Shown here one piece after another: positions 58,443 to 64,000 of a stretch of 64,000 bases of DNA. Below the pieces are notes generated by a model, which saw only the letters and a list, made by a program, of their open reading frames with translations, did no database searches and was not told where the DNA came from. The DNA comes from Paractinoplanes rishiriensis (GTDB lineage: Bacteria > Actinomycetota > Actinomycetes > Mycobacteriales > Micromonosporaceae): positions 62,001-126,000 of the forward strand of contig NZ_BOMV01000063.1 of NCBI RefSeq assembly GCF_016862375.1, in the 5' to 3' direction. Every line of letters starts with the position of its first letter. Within the stretch, counting starts at the first letter, position 1. Position numbers and translations under genes: made by a program.

Positions 58443-59906
58443 TCAGCCGCGTTTCCACACTCGTACATAGTCGACCTGGAAGTCCGCCGGCAGCCGGGTC
58501 GCCGCGTCCGGATCACCCAGCCAGCCGCCGACCTGGAAGTTCAGCCGGAGGTGGAACGGCCGGCTGAACGCCTTGTCGAACCACGGCGTGGTGGACCGGT
58601 CGCGCTGCCAGACCAGCTTGCCGTCGATGTACCAGCGCAGCACGCCGGGCTCCCACTCGGTGGTGTAGGTGTGGAAGCCGTCCGCCGGGTACCCGCTCGG
58701 GAACTCGTAGCGGTGGTCCTGCTTGACCGGCGTGTAGTCGAGGAAGATGGCCTGGGTCGCGGCCTTGTAGTACTTCGCGCCGCCGGGCAGCTCCATCACG
58801 TCGATCTCGCCCACGCCGCCGTCGTCCGGCCGCAGCCAGAAGGCCGGCCACAGGCCCGTCGAGTTGTCCGGCCCGGTCGGCGTCTTGGCCCGCACCTCGA
58901 ACCGGCCGTAGGTGAAGGACGCGCGGCCCTGGGTGGTCAGGTAGGCGGTGGAGTAGTCGCGGGTCTCCTTGCCGCAGGTCTCGGTCTCCTTGCGGACCCG
59001 CAGCGTCACCATGCCGCCCTTGACGAAGACGTTGTCGCCGTCGGCGGTGATGCAGGCCAGATCGTAGTCGACCATGGTGTTGTCCTTGGCCTGCCACTTG
59101 GCCTTGTCGAGCTGGCTGCCGTCGAACTCGTCGGACCAGGTGAGCTGCCATCCGTCCGGTTTGGGCTGGGCGACGGTCGGGCTTGCCGTGACGGTCCGGG
59201 TCGGCGTGGCCGGGACCGACGGGGATGCGGACGAGGGCGCCGGCTTGGTGGTCGGGGTGACGACCGGGGCCGCGCTGCTCGGCGCCGGCTGGGCGCTGGT
59301 CGCGGACGGGCCGGGCTTCTCCGCGACGTCGCGGTAGGAGAGCACCAGCTGCGGGCGGATCGAGGTGTTCTTATTCTCCCGGGAGGCCCAGTAGACCCGG
59401 CTGGCCAGCCCGGTCTGCCGCACGGTGAAGGTGTACGTGCCGTTGGCCTGGACCGCCGCGGAGACGTCCCAGGTGTTGTAACCCTTGCTGACCGCGGCCG
59501 CGCTGCTCAGCGCGCCGCCCACGGACGCCCGGGCGGCGACCACGCCGGTGCCCGCCGCGGCGCCGCCCGCGTGCACGGTGGTCGCCGTGGCGAACTTGTC
59601 CCAGGAGAACAGCCGCATGGTGGCCGTGACGCCGGTGGCGCCGGCCGGCAGCCCCTCGACGTCGAAGCTCAGCACGGCGTCGCGCCACCCCTGCGGGTTG
59701 CCGTCACACACCGCCGGGCAGGTGGCGAGCGTCGTCTTGGCGCCGTTGTCGCCGTCCTGCAGCACCTGCGTCGTCGTGGTGTCGGTCGCGGCGGCGAAGG
59801 TCAGCTCGGCCTTGTCGTCCGCCAGCAACGGCAGCGCGGTCCCGAGCGCTGCCGTCACCGCGACCACGGTCACCAGTAGAACAATGTTGCGTCTGGTACG
59901 GCGCAC
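58443..59906 (-). CDS. Secreted GH16 glycanase with N-terminal carbohydrate-binding-like domain
   Basis: A 487-residue exported beta-glycanase. A hydrophobic leader (NIVLLVTVVAVTAALGTALPLLA) is followed by a DNRLRE/CBM96-like beta domain (about 33-190), a Ser/Pro/Thr linker and a GH16 domain from about 245. The catalytic motif is GEIDVMELPG with Glu367, Asp369 and Glu372. The start is GTG with GGGGA upstream. In this position it may trim or release the exopolysaccharide; laminarin-type beta-1,3-glucan is the other usual substrate. Confidence 0.9.
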   Translation of the reverse strand: MRRTRRNIVLLVTVVAVTAALGTALPLLADDKAELTFAAATDTTTTQVLQDGDNGAKTTLATCPAVCDGNPQGWRDAVLSFDVEGLPAGATGVTATMRLFSWDKFATATTVHAGGAAAGTGVVAARASVGGALSSAAAVSKGYNTWDVSAAVQANGTYTFTVRQTGLASRVYWASRENKNTSIRPQLVLSYRDVAEKPGPSATSAQPAPSSAAPVVTPTTKPAPSSASPSVPATPTRTVTASPTVAQPKPDGWQLTWSDEFDGSQLDKAKWQAKDNTMVDYDLACITADGDNVFVKGGMVTLRVRKETETCGKETRDYSTAYLTTQGRASFTYGRFEVRAKTPTGPDNSTGLWPAFWLRPDDGGVGEIDVMELPGGAKYYKAATQAIFLDYTPVKQDHRYEFPSGYPADGFHTYTTEWEPGVLRWYIDGKLVWQRDRSTTPWFDKAFSRPFHLRLNFQVGGWLGDPDAATRLPADFQVDYVRVWKRG

Positions 59907-60043
59907 GCGATCGATCCCCTTCAGTTCACCCGGAGTTCAGGACCTTACCGCCCGGCATTCCATGATCACCGTCCGGTGTGTACTCCTTAAGGTGAGGTTA
60001 ATCATCCGGCGTCGGTGTGGCGTTGAGCGATTAACGTCGAGCC

Positions 60044-61219
60044 ATGTTGACCCGACGCAGCATGCTTCGTCTGATCACCGTGGGCCCGGTGGCGACGGCG
60101 GTCGCCGGTCCCGCCGCGGCCGCCGCGGCCGCGCCCACGGCGTACCGGCTGGACCTCCCGGAACCCACCGGCCCGCACCCCATCGGCACCGTCGAGGTGC
60201 ACCTCGTGGACCGGGGCCGCCCGGACCCGTGGGGGCTCGGCGACGTCCGCGAACTGATGGTCAGTATCTGGTACCCGGCGTCGCCGGTGGGGCCGCGGGC
60301 CCGGTACGCCCCGCCGCGGGCCGGCGCCGCTCTGGCCGACGAGGTCGCCACCGCCCTCGGTCTCCCGGCCGGTTCGATCGACTACCCCGGCACGGTCACC
60401 CACGCGCGAGCCGGCGCGCCCGCCGTGGGGCGGCACCCCGTGATCCTGTACTCGCCGGGAGGCGGCACCTCCCGGATCCTCGGCACCAACCACGTCGAGG
60501 ATCTGGCCAGCCGCGGCTACGTCGTGGTGACCATCGACCACACCGGCGAGGCCCCCGTCGAGTTCCCCGGCGGCCGGGTCACGCCCGTCCAGCGCCCGAC
60601 CGACTACCGCCAGGTGATCGGTGTCCGGGTCGACGACACCCGCTTCGTGCTGGGCCGCCTCAGCCGCCTCCCCCAGGCCCGCGCGATGGACCTGCGCCGG
60701 ATCGGCATGTTCGGCTACAGCGCCGGCGGCTTCACCGCCGCGGAGACGATGCTGGTCGACCGCCGCATCGACGCCGGCGTCAACCTGGACGGCACGATGC
60801 AGTACGACTTCCCCGTCGGCGAACTCGGCGACTCCGCCCGGCTCGGGCTGAACCGGCCCTTCGTGCTCTTCGGCGCCGCGGGCCACGACCACCGGCCAGA
60901 ACCGGGCAACCCGCTGAACGACCCGTCGTGGACCAGCTTCTGGGAGCACCAGCGAGCCTGGAAACTCGACCTGAGCATCCCGGACGGCACCCACGGCGCC
61001 TTCGCCGACTACCAGTTCTCGGTGCCCGCGATCGCCGCCGCCTTCGACCTGCCGCCCGCAACCGTCGCCGAGGTGCTCGGCACGGTCGACCCGGCCGGCA
61101 GCGTGCGAGCCCAGCGCGCGTACCTCGGCGCCTTCTTCGACCAGTTCCTCCGCGGCCGCCCCCAGCCCCTGCTGCGCGGCCCGTCGCCCCGCCATCCCGA
61201 GGTGGTGTTCACCCGCTGA
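60044..61219 (+). CDS. Exported alpha/beta-hydrolase (PAF-acetylhydrolase-like)
   Basis: A 391-residue esterase-like protein. It begins MLTRRSMLRLITVGPVATAVAG, a twin-arginine-like leader. HPVILYSPGGGTSRI is the oxyanion strand, GMFGYSAGGF gives nucleophile Ser226, VNLDGTMQYDF follows and the later SIPDGTHGAFADYQF supplies the probable histidine. This matches the PAF-acetylhydrolase/chlorophyllase-like group. Ribosome-binding site is weak. It stands alone next to the GH16 gene, transcribed divergently. Confidence 0.83.
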   Translation: MLTRRSMLRLITVGPVATAVAGPAAAAAAAPTAYRLDLPEPTGPHPIGTVEVHLVDRGRPDPWGLGDVRELMVSIWYPASPVGPRARYAPPRAGAALADEVATALGLPAGSIDYPGTVTHARAGAPAVGRHPVILYSPGGGTSRILGTNHVEDLASRGYVVVTIDHTGEAPVEFPGGRVTPVQRPTDYRQVIGVRVDDTRFVLGRLSRLPQARAMDLRRIGMFGYSAGGFTAAETMLVDRRIDAGVNLDGTMQYDFPVGELGDSARLGLNRPFVLFGAAGHDHRPEPGNPLNDPSWTSFWEHQRAWKLDLSIPDGTHGAFADYQFSVPAIAAAFDLPPATVAEVLGTVDPAGSVRAQRAYLGAFFDQFLRGRPQPLLRGPSPRHPEVVFTR

Positions 61220-61240
61220 ACCGCAACCGGCTTCCGGATC

Positions 61241-61963
61241 TCAGCGCAGCGCCGCTGCCAGGTCGGCCGCGGCCTCGAAGGCTGGTGCCGCCCGGCTGGT
61301 CTGGTCCGCGTCGAGCGCGATGTGCTCCGCACGGGTCAGCATGTCCGTTGCGGTCCGCGGGTCGTTGAGCACCATCGCCAACTCGGCGCGGTACACCAGG
61401 ACCTCCACGTGGGTGACGGGGTCGTCGTCGGCTCGCGGGCGGGCCAGCGCGCTGTCGAGGATGCGGGCGGCCTGGCGCGCGTCGCCCTTGGAGTCGGCCA
61501 GCACGGTGGCCGTCGCCAGCACTTTGGTCAGTCGTCCCTCGGAGCTGGGCGGTGCCGGCGCCGGCGTTGCGGCGGGGTTCTGGAAGACGCGGATCCAGTT
61601 GCCGCCGGGGTCGACGATGCTGAAGCCGCGCACCCCGTCGGCGTTCTTCCGGGGCCTCGGCCGGGTCATCCTCGGCATCCCGGAGACCAGGACCTTGCCG
61701 TACGCGGCCCGCATGCCGGCGGCGAAAGCCCGGTGCAGTCCCGCGATGTCCGGCGTGAGCACGATGCAGGAGCCGTAGGACTGCTCGGGGTCGAATCCGG
61801 CGATCTCGAAGAACTGCAGGTTCAGGTCCTCACGTTTCAGTCCCACGCAGGCGTAGGGCTTGCGCTGCTGGTACGTGGTGCTGAAGCCGAGAGCTCCGTA
61901 GAAGGTGACGATGTCGTCAATCGACGCGCAGGGCAGCAGGGGAACGGTCACCTCGTTGGTCAT
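61241..61963 (-). CDS. VOC-fold protein with C-terminal helical domain
   Basis: A 240-residue protein. The first 130 residues are a glyoxalase/bleomycin-resistance (VOC) domain: VPLLPCASIDDIVTFYGALGF, YACVGLKREDLNLQFFEI and GFSIVDPGGNWIRVFQ. After a Pro/Ala linker, residues 145-240 are helical, LTKVLATATVLADSKGDARQAARILDSALA...DPRTATDMLTRAEHIAL, resembling TPR repeats. Such fusions are uncommon. Whether it is an enzyme or a drug-binding protein is open; metal residues could not be assigned safely. Start ATG 61963. Confidence 0.8.
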   Translation of the reverse strand: MTNEVTVPLLPCASIDDIVTFYGALGFSTTYQQRKPYACVGLKREDLNLQFFEIAGFDPEQSYGSCIVLTPDIAGLHRAFAAGMRAAYGKVLVSGMPRMTRPRPRKNADGVRGFSIVDPGGNWIRVFQNPAATPAPAPPSSEGRLTKVLATATVLADSKGDARQAARILDSALARPRADDDPVTHVEVLVYRAELAMVLNDPRTATDMLTRAEHIALDADQTSRAAPAFEAAADLAAALR

Positions 61964-62067
61964 GGCTCTTTCCTAGGCGTCACGGACGGGTCGCCGCACA
62001 TGGAAACAGCCGATCATCGCCTCGCGCCATCCGATCGGCCGATGCTGCCGGCGGGACGGACGAAGGG

Positions 62068-63801
62068 TCAGTGCGGGTTGCGCAGCGACATCGCCTTCTG
62101 CCGGCCGAACGCGGTGAAGAACTTGTCGCGGAACTCGTCCATCCGCCAGACCGGGGCGGTGGGGGACGGCTTCAGGCCGGCCTCCCAGTTCCAGCCGGCG
62201 ATCCGGTCGAGCACCGCCTCGTCGTGGGCGATGATGGTGACCGGGATGTCGTGGCTGGCGCCGGTGCCGACGATGATGGGCAGCGGCTGGTGGTCGCCGA
62301 ACATGACCAGGACCAGGTTCTCGTCGCCGTACTTCGCGGCCCAGGAGAGCAGGCTGTCGACCGAGTAACCGACCGATTTCGCGTACTCCTGCCGGGTTTT
62401 CTCGGGGTTGCCCCACAGCTTGGACCGGGACTCGCCGCGCTTGGCCATCGGGGCGAAGACGCGGCCGTCGCCGATCCGGTCCCAGTCGACCATGGCCGGG
62501 ACCGGGGTCCACGGCTCGTGGCTCGAGGTGAGCGTGACCTCGGCCATCACCGGGCCGTGCGCCTTGCCGTAGACCTCGCGCTGGAAGGTCGCCAGCGTGT
62601 ACTGGTCGGGCATCCGGGACCAGCCGAAGCGCGGGCCGCGGTAGCCCATGTTGCGCGAGTCGTACACCGTCTCGTAGCCGTAGAACGACGCCTCCGGCCA
62701 GGCCACCGTGTTGCCCGGCTCGACGCCGACGGTCTGCCAGCCGGCGTTCTGGAACGCCTTGGTGATGGTGAGCCGGTCGCTCGCGGTCACCTGGCGGTAC
62801 CGCTGCTGGCTGTTGATCCACAGGCCGGACTGGAACGCCGCGTGCGCGAGCCAGCTGCCGCCGCCGAACGTGGACGAGGTCAGGAAGCCGCTCCTGGCGG
62901 TGAACCCGGCCGCGGCCAGCTTCTTCTCGTTCGCCGCCAGCACCGGGCCGACGACCGCGTTCATCTGCGGGTCCTCGATCGCGGTGCGGCCGTAGCTCTC
63001 CACCACGCCGATGATCACGTCTTTGCCCTGGAGCCCGGCGACCAGTTGGTTGGCCGGCACGTTCCGGAACGGGTCGTTGCGGGCCGCCTCGGCGAACCGG
63101 CGCTGGTCGCGCAGCGCCTCCGGAATCTGCTTGACGGTGGTCTTGAGCAGCACCGCCGCGGTGTCCGAGGCGACCGGGTTGTCGGGGAACAGCGTGACGC
63201 CGCTGAGCGACAGCGCGAGCCAGACCGCGCTGAGCCCGATCAGCGCGCGCCGGGCCGGGCCGGCGAACCGGACGGTGACCCGGGACAGCCGCCGCACCGC
63301 GAGCACGGCCAGCGTCACCACCACGACGCCGAGCACGATCACACCCACCACCGCGGCGTTGGCGGTGGCCCGGCCGTCGGTCTCGCTCAGCGCGTTGTAG
63401 CCGTCGCCGAGCAGCGGCCAGTCCAGGACCGGGTTGAACCGGCGGCCCAGCACCGTACGGAATCCCATGTTGAAGAGCTTGAGCACCGCCACGAAGCCGA
63501 GCCCCAGCCCGAACAGCCAGGTCATCGGCCGGCGCCAGCGGGGGGAGAGGGCGATCAGCACGGCGGCGCCGAGGATGCCCTCGAGCGGCACCCGCAGGAA
63601 CGCGCCGGGCACCCAGGTGCCGGTCTTGACCCGGGCCACCGCGTCCGGCACCACCAGGACGAGGTAGACCAGGACGGCGGCGAGTGCGGTCAGCCCCCAG
63701 CCGGCGAACCGACGCCACCGGGGCCGGGCCGGCCGACTGATGACGGTTTCGGCGGGTCCACCCTCGGTGACGGCGAGGGGGGATCGGTCGATGAGCGTCA
63801 A
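62068..63801 (-). CDS. Membrane sulfatase-fold protein (LtaS-like)
   Basis: A 577-residue protein with about four N-terminal membrane helices (residues about 33-205) and an extracytoplasmic sulfatase/alkaline-phosphatase-fold domain. VIIGVVESYGRTAI holds the first metal acid, FLTSSTFGGGSWLAHAAFQSGLW the region of the Ser/Thr nucleophile, TSSHEPWTP a metal histidine and VLVMFGDHQPLPI the Asp-His pair. This is the layout of lipoteichoic-acid synthase-like phosphotransferases and some true sulfatases. The start is TTG with GGAGG 10 bases upstream. Substrate unknown; phosphoglycerol transfer to a surface glycan is one option. Confidence 0.85.
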   Translation of the reverse strand: MTLIDRSPLAVTEGGPAETVISRPARPRWRRFAGWGLTALAAVLVYLVLVVPDAVARVKTGTWVPGAFLRVPLEGILGAAVLIALSPRWRRPMTWLFGLGLGFVAVLKLFNMGFRTVLGRRFNPVLDWPLLGDGYNALSETDGRATANAAVVGVIVLGVVVVTLAVLAVRRLSRVTVRFAGPARRALIGLSAVWLALSLSGVTLFPDNPVASDTAAVLLKTTVKQIPEALRDQRRFAEAARNDPFRNVPANQLVAGLQGKDVIIGVVESYGRTAIEDPQMNAVVGPVLAANEKKLAAAGFTARSGFLTSSTFGGGSWLAHAAFQSGLWINSQQRYRQVTASDRLTITKAFQNAGWQTVGVEPGNTVAWPEASFYGYETVYDSRNMGYRGPRFGWSRMPDQYTLATFQREVYGKAHGPVMAEVTLTSSHEPWTPVPAMVDWDRIGDGRVFAPMAKRGESRSKLWGNPEKTRQEYAKSVGYSVDSLLSWAAKYGDENLVLVMFGDHQPLPIIVGTGASHDIPVTIIAHDEAVLDRIAGWNWEAGLKPSPTAPVWRMDEFRDKFFTAFGRQKAMSLRNPH

Positions 63802-63906
63802 AATCGGCAGTCCTCCGGGTCGAGGGCGGCGCGTGCCACCGCACTCTCATACGAGGCCCGGCCTCGGACGGTTCATCGATCGAAGTGATCCAGCCCCGGA
63901 AGCCCC

Positions 63907-64000
63907 CTAAAAGGGGAACTCGCGCCGGCTGTCCCGCATGGTGATCCACTGGAGTTCAGTGAAGTCCTCGTCGGCGAACTGGAGGCCGAACCGGCCCCAG
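63907..64000 (-). CDS. C-terminal end of an aldehyde dehydrogenase (runs off window)
   Basis: Only the last 30 codons are present, ending TAG at 63907-63909. They read WGRFGLQFADEDFTELQWIT followed by MRDSRREFPF, which matches the extreme C-terminus of NAD-dependent aldehyde dehydrogenases of the benzaldehyde/betaine-aldehyde type (EFTELQWITVQ..YPF). A small hairpin CCCCT-aaa-AGGGG (63904-63916) covers the stop codon and may terminate it. Confidence 0.62.
   Translation of the reverse strand, partial: WGRFGLQFADEDFTELQWITMRDSRREFPF

Noticed and set aside
58335..59879. Long plus-strand frame opposite the GH16 gene
   Set aside because: Translation is Gly/Arg/Val-rich without domains; the GH16 catalytic motif on the minus strand is unambiguous.

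Overview
The window is high-GC DNA with strong G/C preference at third codon positions, frequent GTG and TTG starts, 1-4 nt gene overlaps and several probable leaderless starts. With the paired S-adenosyl methyltransferase/XRE-DUF5753 regulator genes, two sugar ABC importers without their own ATPase, CBM2-bearing secreted cellulases and twin-arginine-type leaders, it points to a filamentous actinomycete, most likely Micromonosporaceae (Actinoplanes-like; this is an inference, there is no rRNA or marker gene to prove it). No tRNA, rRNA, CRISPR array or prophage was seen.

Layout. 0-2 kb: 5' end of a probable cysteine-peptidase-like gene and a methyltransferase/XRE pair. 2-5 kb: exported amidohydrolase divergent from an AraC regulator around a palindromic operator. 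4.7-12 kb: rhamnoside-use operon (GH78 alpha-L-rhamnosidase, binding protein, two permeases, a small CxxC protein) divergent from a second AraC regulator. 12-18 kb: NAD-binding dehydrogenase with an internal pentapeptide repeat, ROK regulator, two secreted GH5 cellulases and a 36-residue exported micropeptide with its own terminator. 18-24.7 kb: lower-GC patchwork of single genes and relics (DinB-like protein, membrane protein, GNAT enzyme, truncated RidA gene, PPK2 kinase, trypsin-like protease, methyltransferase). 24.8-32 kb: very large LuxR-type regulator, two small unknown proteins, a secreted NucA/NucB-type nuclease and a secreted esterase-like protein. 32-38.3 kb: LacI-controlled galactoside operon (two permeases, binding protein, GH42 beta-galactosidase) with twin perfect operators. 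38.4-44.6 kb: frameshifted FAD monooxygenase with its TetR regulator, an acyltransferase/glycosyltransferase pair and membrane PH-domain proteins. 45-60 kb: a complete Wzx/Wzy-type exopolysaccharide locus. 60-64 kb: esterase, VOC protein, membrane sulfatase-fold protein and the end of an aldehyde dehydrogenase.

How it works together. Much of the window concerns polysaccharides: secreted cellulases, rhamnoside and galactoside import with cytoplasmic glycosidases, each with a local regulator and palindromic sites, and export of a self-made polymer. In the exopolysaccharide locus a priming polyprenyl-phosphate sugar transferase, a split PssD/PssE glycosyltransferase, a GT2, an acetyltransferase, a Wzz-like protein, a polymerase-like and a flippase-like membrane protein are joined by a PAPS-type sulfotransferase, an aminoglycoside-phosphotransferase-fold protein, a secreted beta-propeller and a GH16 glycanase. 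The most noteworthy points are the predicted sulfated polymer, a decayed IS200/IS605 TnpB relic lying exactly between pssD and pssE, the exported micropeptide, the single-base frameshift in the FAD enzyme and the clean operators.
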